DNA of 64,000 nucleotides. Source: Lumbricus rubellus. Lineage: Eukaryota > Annelida > Clitellata > Crassiclitellata > Lumbricidae. This document shows positions 1-7,998 of this stretch, piece by piece (position 1 is the first letter of the stretch; each line of letters begins with the position of its first letter). The notes below the pieces were generated by a model. It saw only the letters and a list, made by a program, of their open reading frames with translations. It searched no databases and had not been told where the DNA came from. The DNA lies in the NCBI GenBank assembly GCA_945859605.1, contig OX243812.1, positions 51,518,842-51,582,841 of the forward strand, in the 5' to 3' direction. A program made the position numbers and the translations under genes.

Positions 1-63
1 GTCATCATCATCATCTTAGTCGTCTCTTCATCATCGTAGTCATCATCATCATCATAGTCGTTG

Positions 64-127
<64 letters not shown>
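1..127. repeat. Simple repeats: CAT-rich tract then (AG)n
   Basis: A CATCAT/CGTAGT-rich tract at 1-64 is followed by an uninterrupted AG dinucleotide run to about 127. It resembles the other microsatellites of this window and is probably host sequence beside, or at, the left edge of the provirus. Confidence 0.9.
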
Positions 128-128
<1 letters not shown>

Positions 129-518
129 GGCTCACCATGGCTAAAATCTTTACGTCATATGAACTTCTCAACATCAACAGTTCTGTTGTAAATCACCCGG
201 CTACGGCGTAGATGAATCCAAAGCGTAGGATGCATTTTGGTTAATCACCTCCGTTCTAGTAAACAGACGCCTGCTGTTTGAATTATGGATCATGTTCCGT
301 TCATCCATAGGAGCGGCTATGCTATGGGGGTCTATGGGACTCGTCCCACGCAAATTTTTTATGGTTTCGTTGAATGGGCCCATCCATCAACAAATTCGTC
401 ATACCTATTTCACAACTAGCTGTTCGGCATTCCTTTCTCCTACCGACTGGGACTTTGGTATTTTAATTAGTTCCAGCCTAGATGTGATGGGTCTATTTCA
501 AGCTGATGGCGATGTTGG
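128..518. other. Left flank of provirus, no gene recognised
   Basis: Only short open stretches occur here and none resembles a known protein. A 60-residue minus-strand frame at 201-383 has a stop just upstream of its first Met and no recognisable motif. The right-end subterminal repeats (15.83-15.96 kb) have no inverted counterpart here, so the true left end is truncated, diverged or not recognisable. Confidence 0.5.
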
Positions 519-1448
519 TTAATTATGAAACAGAAACTGTTCTACGTCATCTTCATGTAATACTATTTTGTCGGGGTTTTGGTCATCATCATGAACATAA
601 TCTGGGTCGACAACAATTGGTAGCAGAGTTGTGGGCATTCTTTCCACTGGTATACGAACTATATCAAGATCGACGTGTTGAACCGTAACGGAAGCACTTG
701 CTTTTAATCTATCCGCCAGTTGAACGTCAATTCCCAGATGCGTTAGAATTCTGTTATGGTGTTTGCTCAACTGCATGAATGATAAACCACAGAAAACTAG
801 ACGTGGATATGTATTAATTAACATGGCAAATAAAGTGTACCTTTGTACTGTCGAGTATTTTACACCGAGCTGAAGTTGAAACCAGTCCTTGACTGTCGTT
901 CCCTCCGGAATAAAATGTCGAGTGTGAATATACAATTGTCCTCTTTGAAACGCTACAATCTGTTGAAGGCCTGTCGTTGTTTTCTCCTCTTGGATAATGT
1001 CGGCGTGGGTTTGTTTTATTGCGTCTATGTCAAATAAATTAGCGCCGATGAAATCTGTATTCACAGTCCAATCTAAATTTCCGAGATTAAACAGTTCATA
1101 TTGTTCGTGTCTTTCAATTTCTTTCCGAATCTGCGGGAGGATAACGTCGTTAAAAATCTTATTATTGTAAGACCGAGTTTCACTCCGTTCGGTTTGTCTC
1201 CGCTTCGGTGGTTTTTCAAGAATTTCAGCAAGGGACCGCAAATGAGTTTCAAACTCCTGTCTAGCATCCGGCTGGTTTTCAAATATTGTAGTTATCGCTA
1301 AATGTATGGCGTCGTCGGAAAACCTTCCAATTTTTTTTTTTAGAATCTGCCATTTAGAAATTGGTATGGTGTATGTCCTCGGCAGAAACGTTATCAGAAA
1401 TGAATGCGTGTGATGCCTAGACCAGGCCAGCCTACTGCGTCGTTGCAA
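519..1448 (-). CDS. Orphan provirus protein (309 aa), function unknown
   Basis: I do not recognise a family. The body from about residue 43 is uninterrupted and looks real: a helical N-terminal half, a basic charged stretch (KPPKRRQTERSETR near residue 78), then a helix-rich block near residues 190-235 (VKDWFQLQLGVKYSTVQRY) that could be a helix-turn-helix or adaptor fold. The tail is strongly acidic (DPDYVHDDDQNPDK) and ends at FLFHN. The first 40 or so residues are oddly basic and may be an artefact of an upstream frame change, so the start is uncertain. It lies downstream of the integrase on the same strand, at the left end of the provirus. A DNA-binding or regulatory role is only a guess. 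Confidence 0.6.
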   Translation of the reverse strand: MQRRSRLAWSRHHTHSFLITFLPRTYTIPISKWQILKKKIGRFSDDAIHLAITTIFENQPDARQEFETHLRSLAEILEKPPKRRQTERSETRSYNNKIFNDVILPQIRKEIERHEQYELFNLGNLDWTVNTDFIGANLFDIDAIKQTHADIIQEEKTTTGLQQIVAFQRGQLYIHTRHFIPEGTTVKDWFQLQLGVKYSTVQRYTLFAMLINTYPRLVFCGLSFMQLSKHHNRILTHLGIDVQLADRLKASASVTVQHVDLDIVRIPVERMPTTLLPIVVDPDYVHDDDQNPDKIVLHEDDVEQFLFHN

Positions 1449-1588
1449 CCGATTGATTTACGACCAACGCCCACTGATTTTTTAAATTTATCATGTACAC
1501 CAATATCAGTAGTATGAGTTGTAGCAAGTTGGTATATTATACAAGTAGTTGGGAATGTTGGCATCTGGCACATTTTTTCATAATCGTC

Positions 1589-2524
1589 TCACAATGTCAA
1601 CAAGTCTTCATTTTCGATCCAAGAATTAAACGAGTCTGGGTATCCCAACCATTTTACGAGTGATTTCTTCCCGCGTTTCCTAATCACTTTTTCGATTCTA
1701 AATATTTCTTGAGTCGTTTTCTGTAGCTCCTGTTCATAGAATGAGCCTTGTATTTCCTCAGAATTAGAATCAGTAATCTTGTAAGTTGGCGGATCCGTAT
1801 ATTGAACCTGAGATACTACAAAAACTTCCTCCACCCATCTACTCGTATATCCCTTTTCAAAAATATTCTTCTTCCTAGTTATTCTGACTCGATCGCCGAT
1901 TGAAAACTTTGGCATAATAGGATCCGAAATCTCATCGCCGTATAAATTCATAAATACAGTCTTTTCATTCACTTTCATACTAGCCTTTGCGGGAGTCATT
2001 TTAATGGAAGAATGTCTCGTTTGATTATAATTACTAACCATTTCGTCTAATATATCGATATATCTTCTAGTTGAATTAGCCGTAAAGTACTTGAACATTT
2101 TATCTTTCATCGTACGCACCCATCTTTCTGCGATACAACTTTTTTCTTCGTTCTCGGTAGAATACAGCTCGACTAAATTCTTTACATTTTTATTATAAAA
2201 TTCTTTCCCTTTGTCTACCCAAACTTTGGATGGCTGTCGACCGCCCCTGAGTATCTTCATGAACCCGTCAGCTGTAGACTTCCCACTATAGGGTAATGGT
2301 ACTATCCATCCGTATTTTGAAAACACATCTATAACGGTCAATAGATATTTCACACCATCATTATCTCTAGCGAAGGCTTGCATATCGATTAGATCCGCCG
2401 CCCAAATCTGATCAATCCCGCCAACACGGACACGCCTCTTCCTAAAATGTCTTACTACTGGTTTGTGTAATTCATTCGCTAATTGATTAGTCCATTTCAG
2501 GTCCTGCCGTAATTTTAGGCTTTT
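1589..2524 (-). CDS. Retrovirus-type integrase with C-terminal chromodomain
   Basis: The protein is a DDE integrase (rve fold) that would insert the linear element into chromosomes. Counting from the Met at 2383, the second acidic residue is in WVDKGKEF (D57) and the Glu in AERWVRT (E86). The first Asp (AADLIDM) lies just before that Met, so the real protein must begin upstream; the frame is open back to 2524 but contains no earlier Met. A chromodomain occupies residues 228-264 (FRIEKVIRKRGKKSLVKWLG...), a known Polinton integrase tail that reads histone marks. The frame is the same as that of the zinc-ribbon segment starting at 3037, with the PLA2-like segment between them in another frame. 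The simplest reading is one long ancestral frame now cut by two single-base changes. Confidence 0.92.
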   Translation of the reverse strand, partial: KSLKLRQDLKWTNQLANELHKPVVRHFRKRRVRVGGIDQIWAADLIDMQAFARDNDGVKYLLTVIDVFSKYGWIVPLPYSGKSTADGFMKILRGGRQPSKVWVDKGKEFYNKNVKNLVELYSTENEEKSCIAERWVRTMKDKMFKYFTANSTRRYIDILDEMVSNYNQTRHSSIKMTPAKASMKVNEKTVFMNLYGDEISDPIMPKFSIGDRVRITRKKNIFEKGYTSRWVEEVFVVSQVQYTDPPTYKITDSNSEEIQGSFYEQELQKTTQEIFRIEKVIRKRGKKSLVKWLGYPDSFNSWIENEDLLTL

Positions 2525-3037
2525 TTAAACCCAAACCTAGGCTTGTTTTAGCTGACAAGATGGGTTTGACTATCGCCCTCTCTACGCGTACCCGCAGACT
2601 TGGATTAGGTATATTATTCAACTGGTTTATCATTGCTCTATCAGCGACGTTCCTAGAAGCTGTATCAGTGTGTTGATTGTATGCCAGGTCATGAACGTAT
2701 GCCGCACTATCTACCCTGTTTATAGGTTTGCTCCAATCTTTGGGGTTTCGTTGGGATTCAGACGCAAATCTAGTCTAGTACCGGGACCAGTAAACTGATG
2801 GCCCGGCAAATGTAATTCGCCTGGAAATTTAGCCCAAGGTAATTTAATGTTGCTAGTGGCAGCGTTCAATGAACCTAATAGATCTCCGCCTTGCACAATA
2901 GCAGACGCCTTCACGAATTGAGTTTTTGTTTTCCCGCATACGACGCAAACACCTCTACGCATCGATCTCCCATTATTAGCCACGGCGTTCTGCACATCTC
3001 TCGTTTCGGTCTGTTTTTTACACTTTACGCAATACAT
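2487..3037 (-). pseudogene. Zinc ribbon plus parvovirus-type PLA2-like domain, frame-broken
   Basis: Residues 1-45 form a small zinc ribbon (CVKC...CVVC; resembles DUF5679). A phospholipase A2-like segment follows: a glycine-rich calcium-loop motif GPGTRLD, then, in a second frame, a His-Asp helix motif (AAYVHDLAY) and a third helix (RNVADRAMI). This layout matches the PLA2 domain of parvovirus VP1, which breaches endosomal membranes, and is reported in adintoviruses. The first frame stops at 2720; the change of frame lies on the CCCC-AAA run at 2738-2745. The second frame ends at 2487, overlapping the integrase frame. The start ATG at 3037 is 29 bp from the divergent ATPase start. Role in capsid entry is inferred from the family. 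Confidence 0.8.
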
Positions 3038-3066
3038 TTCGTTTTTTAATAATATATATTTTTAAA
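3038..3066. promoter_or_regulatory. 29-bp divergent intergenic promoter region
   Basis: Only 29 bp of nearly pure A/T, containing AATAATATATATTTTTAAA, separate the divergent starts at 3037 (minus) and 3067 (plus). Both promoters must lie in this segment or inside the genes. Function is inferred from position and composition only. Confidence 0.5.
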
Positions 3067-3855
3067 ATGGAGATTAGAGATATGAGTTGGGGCACAGCGC
3101 TCTCGAAATGATTCAACAAACCGTTGTTACCCAAAAGCATACGCGGTTTGATAGTTGGGAAATCGGCGTGTGGAAAAACAACGCTTCTTCTCAATCTTTT
3201 ACTCAGGCCAGACTGGTTGGATTATAATAACTTGCAGGTATTCGGTACTTCTCTGTTTCAACCGGAATATCGCATTATTAAAAAAGCATACGAAGAAAAA
3301 TTGCCGAAAGAAGCGATCGTTTGGCTGTTTGAGCACCGAGATGAAATTGTGGGTCTAAATGCGTCGCCAGACCTCGTTATGGAGGAAATAGCAAAAAAGT
3401 TAGAAGCTAAATCCGATATAATTGCCAAGTTCTTTGAGAGCGCCGAAGATGTGCCGGACCCGAGAGATTTGAGCGCTGAAAAGAAGAACCTGATGATTTT
3501 CGATGATCTTCAATTAGAAAAACAAAACAAATGTGAAACGTATTACAATCGAGGGAGACATAGTAATGTAGATTGCTTTTACCTCGCCCAGAATTATTTC
3601 AAAGTACCGCGTCAAACAATCAGAGAAAATGCGAACTTTATTTGCATGTTCAAACAAGACCTGAAAAATTGTAATCATATTTACAACGATCATGTGAGTA
3701 CAGACATGTCGAAAGATGAATTTAGAAAACTATGCAAAACAGTATGGGAACAACCTCATGGATTCGTGGTTTTAGACCTGACTAGCGACAAGTACAATGG
3801 CAAATACCGATGCGGACTCGACGAATTTTATATAATCGAGGATCCGCCATTGTAA
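3067..3855 (+). pseudogene. A32/FtsK-HerA-like genome packaging ATPase with early in-frame TGA
   Basis: The family pumps viral DNA into capsids. A Walker A loop (GKSACGKTT) lies near residue 31 of the full frame and a Walker B strand (LMIFDDLQ) about 120 residues later, followed by a conserved arginine/asparagine-rich region (YYNRGRHSNVDCFYLAQNYF). The frame starts at ATG 3067 after TTTTTAAA, but codon 15 is TGA at 3109-3111, after which the frame runs open for the rest of the gene. The residue before (LSK) and after (FNKP) suggest the stop replaced a sense codon. No good downstream ATG precedes Walker A. It ends 20 bp before the penton start. Apart from the stop the gene is intact and of normal length. 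Confidence 0.9.
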
Positions 3856-3875
3856 ATTTGTATTGTATAGTAAAA

Positions 3876-4670
3876 ATGGAATCATCGCTTCTCAAACAGA
3901 TATCGGAAAACACGGAAAAGACGGCCTGCAACACGGAACCAAAAACATCATTTTCCATTTTTCTCAGCGAAAAGAGCACGCGAATCAGAACGAAGTTTAA
4001 TCCACTACTTGAACTGGAGAAGAATAAGAAATATGAAATGGCCTTAGTTGCCCTCGAGACGTACTATTCTTTTCCAAATATCGATACGACAAACAACGTC
4101 TTCAGGTATTCGCCGAATTCCGGCACACAGTGGGTAAACATTGAAGTTCCAGAGGGTTGCTATGAAATATCGGATATCAACGAATATATACAGAGAGTCA
4201 TGAGGGGGAATGGACATTTCGACGGAGTAAATGGCGCTCACTGTATCTCAATAGCACCAAACACCAATACTCTGAGGTCTGTGGTAAATATAGAAGCAGA
4301 GTATATGGTTGACTTTACGCCAAAGAATTCGATAGGAAGGGTTCTAGGTTTCAGCAGATGGATCTATTCGGGCGGATACAATGAATCGGAGGACTTGGTA
4401 AATATAATGAGTGTAAGCAGCCTAAGAGTAACCAGCGACATTATCGGGTCTTCGTACACTAACGGAACATCGGAAAACGTGATATATTCTTTTTTCCCAA
4501 ACGTAGGCCCGGGTTACAAGATTATCGAAGTGCCACATAATTTAATATATCTCCCGATTTTGCTATCTACAATTTCAACGATGGAAACGAGGCTCACGGA
4601 CCAACATGGGAACCTACTAAATCTTCGAGGTGAAGAATTAGCGATTCGGTTTCACATCAGGGAAGTTTGA
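3876..4670 (+). CDS. Penton-like minor capsid protein (264 aa)
   Basis: The position between the packaging ATPase and the pX-like gene, the size and a C-terminal motif (DQHGNLLNLRGEE) match Polinton/adintovirus penton proteins, which are single jelly-roll proteins forming the capsid five-fold vertices. The start at 3876 follows TAGTAAAA; a longer frame back to 3810 overlaps the ATPase end and lacks this leader, so the short start is preferred. The sequence is uninterrupted, with many beta-type stretches and no signal peptide or membrane segment. It would assemble with the major capsid protein encoded at 7999. Confidence 0.85.
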   Translation: MESSLLKQISENTEKTACNTEPKTSFSIFLSEKSTRIRTKFNPLLELEKNKKYEMALVALETYYSFPNIDTTNNVFRYSPNSGTQWVNIEVPEGCYEISDINEYIQRVMRGNGHFDGVNGAHCISIAPNTNTLRSVVNIEAEYMVDFTPKNSIGRVLGFSRWIYSGGYNESEDLVNIMSVSSLRVTSDIIGSSYTNGTSENVIYSFFPNVGPGYKIIEVPHNLIYLPILLSTISTMETRLTDQHGNLLNLRGEELAIRFHIREV

Positions 4671-4695
4671 AAGTTTTTTGTAATTTATTAATAAA

Positions 4696-5292
4696 ATGAG
4701 TCGTTACACGGGCGTAAAAGTTAATATTTCAGAAGCGCAACAAGACAAAATTAAAAGATCACTTGAAGCGGGAACCGGCGTGAGTATCAAACTATCGCAC
4801 GATGATTTGAATGGTGAACACGTTTTGGCTCTCACCCAGGCGCAAATCAATAAAATGACAGCGGCCTACCAAAAAGGAACTGGCGTGATTATTAAAATGA
4901 GTAAAACGTAATTGGAGAACAACAACAAAGTCGAAGGTGGTTTCATAGGTGCTATACTTCCGTTTTTAGCGACAGCGGGACGGTTCCTTCTGTCTAATGC
5001 GCTACCAAGTTTGGCGATGGGGGCATTGAGCGGTCTAGGCTCCGCGGCAACTACTAAGATTGTGGATAAAATCAGCGGTTCGGGTGTAATGTATGTCAAG
5101 AAAGGCGACATAGCGTGCAAAATAAGACCAGCCGGATCTGGTTTGTACTTGTCTCCGTGGCAAAAAGGTAGCTCAATAACGGCATCCGGGTTGTACATGA
5201 AAACAGGGTCGGGCTATGCTAGAGGCGAAGGACTTTTGTTGGGCCCCAACTCTCCGTTTCGAAACATTCCGATTCTCGGCATGATATTATAA
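4696..5292 (+). pseudogene. pX-like core/capsid-associated protein, split by in-frame TAA
   Basis: Two parts lie in one frame. Residues 1-71 hold two related copies of a short repeat (..GTGVSIKLSHDDLNG.. and ..GTGVIIKMSKT). After a TAA at 4909-4911 the same frame continues with a hydrophobic, glycine/alanine-rich segment (GGFIGAILPFLATAGRFLL), short GLYL-type repeats and a conserved end (GPNSPFRNIPILGMIL). In related elements, from memory of the family, the whole is a single protein compared with adenovirus pX. The stop therefore most likely arose by mutation in this copy, but two separate small proteins cannot be excluded, although the second part has no ATG start. An A-rich leader (ATTAATAAAATG) precedes the gene. 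Confidence 0.8.
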
Positions 5293-5309
5293 ATTATTCT
5301 ATTAAAAAA

Positions 5310-5708
5310 ATGTCGAGACCAATACACAAATTTGGAACTAAACCAACTAGACCGGTAGAGGTTAGAACGCAGCCCGTTTCAGTCTTTTGGAAGATTACGA
5401 GCGGTGTTACTCGCGCCCCAGTAAGACAACTAGGAGGTCTGCGATGGGAGATTTTTGCGCAAAATGATATTACGATACAACCAAAGGCGGCAAATACCCT
5501 AAGGCTTGGACTCGGTGTAGAAATGGTGGCGGGTCTTTGCCTCGTTTCCCTCAGACAGAGTATCAAAGAACGACGATGCAGCCTACTAGACGGAGTGATT
5601 TCGGAAGATGTGGTTGATGATATCATAGTTTCCATTCAAAACAACTCCGATTCAGCAGTAACTATAAACGAAGGAGATTCGCTATGCTGTGTAAATTATC
5701 AACGGTAA
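5310..5708 (+). CDS. dUTPase-fold protein, probably non-catalytic (132 aa)
   Basis: The C-terminal 90 residues follow the motif order of trimeric dUTPases: a GLGVEM strand at motif 1, a RQS stretch at motif 2, GVISEDVVDD at motif 3 and a NEGD near the end resembling the GD of motif 4. The catalytic Asp of motif 3 (normally in GVID) is Ser here and the substrate-stacking Tyr is absent, so hydrolysis of dUTP is unlikely. The N-terminal 35 residues are proline/arginine-rich. The gene lies inside the capsid gene run, which would fit a structural role. The assignment rests on visual motif alignment only; it could be another small beta fold. The gene is uninterrupted. Confidence 0.5.
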   Translation: MSRPIHKFGTKPTRPVEVRTQPVSVFWKITSGVTRAPVRQLGGLRWEIFAQNDITIQPKAANTLRLGLGVEMVAGLCLVSLRQSIKERRCSLLDGVISEDVVDDIIVSIQNNSDSAVTINEGDSLCCVNYQR

Positions 5709-5739
5709 AAAATATATATATATTGTCTAAAATAAACGA

Positions 5740-6440
5740 ATGGAATACGAAGGCATCAAACTCTATCCAAACCTAACAAATATAACACCCTCTGCGCCAG
5801 AAGGTGAAAATACAAATAGCCGCAGGGTCCGCACAAACGTATCGACTTCAGAAGATTAGCGAAATTAAAAAGGAGATCGAGCAAGAACGTGACAAAAGAG
5901 CAACGTTGAGTAAAAAGTATCATAGAAGTGTAAGCGTAATCGGAGTAATAGACAACTTCCTCATGGTGGTCACGATGGGGCTCGGAATTTCGGGAATCGG
6001 CGTACTAGCCACCATAATTGCGACCCCCCATCGCCATCGCTATGGAAGGGACAGCGCTAGGTGCGGGGCTATTGAGTATAATCGGCAGCCGAATCTGTAA
6101 AAAGCTCGCCCTGAAAGCGGAGAAGCACGAAAAGATCAAAACGCTAGCTGACGCGAAGCTCAACACGATCAGCGACCATATTTCAAAAGCCCTCGTGGAC
6201 GACAACATTTCAGATGAGGAATATTCTCTGATTCTAAGTGAGATTGAAAAATTCAATGGTATGAAAGAAGAAATTAAAAGTAAGTCGAAAGTTGTGATAG
6301 ACGCGATGGACGAGGAAATGAAACAATCACTCATCGACCGAGGAAGAGAAGAAGTCAGACAGTCCTTTCAAAGCATGTTTGTGAAAAATACCGAATCTGC
6401 TCGAAAGACGACTAACGCGAACATGTATGAAATCATGTAG
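5740..6440 (+). pseudogene. Conserved provirus membrane protein, two frame changes
   Basis: Three frames together give a protein of about 230 residues. The first (ATG 5740) opens with MEYEGIKLYPNL, the second (about 5804-6030) carries a charged coiled-coil-like stretch (ISEIKKEIEQERDKR) and a hydrophobic segment (VTMGLGISGIGVLATII), and the third (to 6440) a second hydrophobic segment (GTALGAGLLSIIGS) and a long charged helical tail. The second frame change lies on a C6 run at 6024-6029; the first is between about 5790 and 5830. I know similar proteins from other Polintons, always in the capsid gene run, but their function is not established. Two membrane helices in hairpin arrangement are likely. 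Confidence 0.7.
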
Positions 6441-6503
6441 ACCTGTAGAGTTTTGTAGACCTATGTCGCTATGTCTGAAAATACGTCTAACCTATGTTTT
6501 TAC

Positions 6504-6587
6504 ACATGTCGAAAAACATGTCGAAAAACACGTCTAGAAACACGTCTAGAAACACGTCGAAAAACATGTCGAAAAACATGTCGAGAA
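6504..6587. repeat. Seven 12-bp tandem repeats between provirus genes
   Basis: Seven contiguous copies of ACATGTCGAAAA with variants (ACACGTCTAGAA twice, ACACGTCGAAAA once, ACATGTCGAGAA once) run without a gap. They sit in the only sizeable gap of the plus-strand run, just before the A-rich leader of the gene at 6609. The period is a multiple of three, so one frame stays open, but I see no reason to call it coding. Confidence 0.9.
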
Positions 6588-6608
6588 ACATTAATTTTTT
6601 TATTAAAA

Positions 6609-7509
6609 ATGTCGTTTCTAAAGATAGATGACCCGGCGAAAAGAAATTTCATAGTCGAAGAGTTTCTGAAATCCAAGAAGAATATTCAACAGAACTTTTT
6701 ATCGGAGAGATTGGGGGGATTCGGGGCTGCAACAAGAATTAACCAAGCTGTACAAGCCTATCGTCGATTCGCAATCCGCAATTTCTAAAGAGCAAAATGT
6801 CTTACTATCCGCCATCAAAGAAAACTCGGTAGCTACATCAAACGCGCTACAAACACTACCCGCTTCGTTGAAGGTTCAATTTCCTCAGTATCCCTCGATA
6901 GAAGCGTATAGCGACGATCCGACTGAGGATATTAGAACTTTAGAATTAGGTGATGTAGCCACCAAGTACCTTCATCAATACGCCTCCGATAAAAAAATTG
7001 TAGACACGACGTTCGGAATACGATCAAAAAATGGTCAATTCTACATCGGTGATACTCCGATTTCTATTCAAGGAGACGATGTGACGGTTGGAAATAAGAC
7101 GTATAGCGGTACACCGGGGCTTTGGGAGTTGTTGACGATGAAACAGCCGAACACGTCGATATACGATAATAATGATAGAGACGATTACGCCGAGATTCTA
7201 CTCGCGACGGATGCTATCAGACAGCCAAAAAATCCCAACAAACCGAAAGCATCTTCGAGCGTCAAATATAGAGAAATTATCAAACCGATATGGGAAAAGA
7301 GAGCTCGTAATGCGGTGGGCAAAGGCGTCGGTGTAATCGTTATTTCCGAAGATCCAAACGTATTAGCGAAACAGCTAGAGCTGCGATTTCAAAGCTTCAA
7401 AGCAGGTAATACCGGTGTGAGAAACGAAATCGTGGCGATGTGCGACGCGTTATTGAGGCAGGGAGTGCTGAGTAATGATGCTTACAAAAATATAATGATG
7501 ACATTATAA
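6609..7509 (+). pseudogene. Conserved coiled-coil capsid-region protein, one frame change
   Basis: The start at 6609 follows TATTAAAA. The first segment (SFLKIDDPAKRNFIVEEFL) leads into a G6 run at 6713-6718, after which coding continues in the next frame with a coiled-coil-like region and a globular part beginning near 6868. Recognisable blocks are SIEAYSDDP, TFGIRSKNGQFYIG, YSGTPGLWELL and a C-terminal helix pair (CDALLRQGVL). Similar proteins are widespread in Polintons and always sit between the membrane protein and the capsid genes; the domain around GTPGLWELL may be the one catalogued as DUF8207. Function unknown. The frame is otherwise clean to 7509. Confidence 0.75.
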
Positions 7510-7521
7510 AATACAGGAAAA

Positions 7522-7971
7522 ATGCAGGTCATTAATAGAAGGAGGTATAGGAAACAATACGTTATCGGAGGATCGGGAATATTCGATACAATTTCGGGTT
7601 TTTTCAAACGACTAGTTACGTCGAACGCCGCCAAACAATTAGCAACGACCGCTCTCAACGCGGGTAAAGACGTGGCGAAAGAAATTGGGAAAAAGGCCAT
7701 CGATGTTGGGAAAACAACCGCAATCGACGCTGGCAAACGATTAGTGGACAAAGCAGTGGCCAAACTGTTTACTCCTGCTCCTACTCCCACCTCCAAGAAA
7801 ATTACGCCAGAAACTAGACAAATTTTAGATCGGCTGAGTAGCGTAGGTAGCGTCGGGTTGAGTCCAAATATTAATAATCTGATGATGGGGGATGGTCTGA
7901 AGAAGAACGGCGTCATATCGATACAAGATTTAGTACGCGAGCTAAACGGCGCCGGAATGAAGGTCGCGTAA
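7522..7971 (+). CDS. Basic amphipathic protein, pVI-like candidate (149 aa)
   Basis: The N-terminus is arginine-rich (INRRRYRKQYVIGG), then come an amphipathic hydrophobic helix (IFDTISGFFKRLV) and a long alanine/lysine helix (ALNAGKDVAKEIGKKAIDVGK). Gene position directly before the major capsid protein, basic charge and the amphipathic helix recall adenovirus pVI, which binds hexon from inside and disrupts membranes, but this comparison is by character rather than by clear homology. A C-terminal segment (ISIQDLVRELNGAGMKVA) may be a capsid-binding tail. The frame is uninterrupted and the start follows AGGAAAA. Confidence 0.6.
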   Translation: MQVINRRRYRKQYVIGGSGIFDTISGFFKRLVTSNAAKQLATTALNAGKDVAKEIGKKAIDVGKTTAIDAGKRLVDKAVAKLFTPAPTPTSKKITPETRQILDRLSSVGSVGLSPNINNLMMGDGLKKNGVISIQDLVRELNGAGMKVA

Positions 7972-7998
7972 AAAAAATATTATCGCGTAATAGTAAAA

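Noticed and set aside
201..522. Short frames on both strands at the left end
   Set aside because: No motif, poor starts and mutual overlap; no gene can be supported.
3810..3875. Longer start for the penton gene
   Set aside because: It would overlap the ATPase end and lacks the TAGTAAAAATG context seen at 3876.
6471..6788. Longer start at 6471 for the coiled-coil gene, through the 12-bp repeats
   Set aside because: The repeat-encoded CRKT/LETR stretch is low complexity, and ATG 6609 has the typical A-rich leader.
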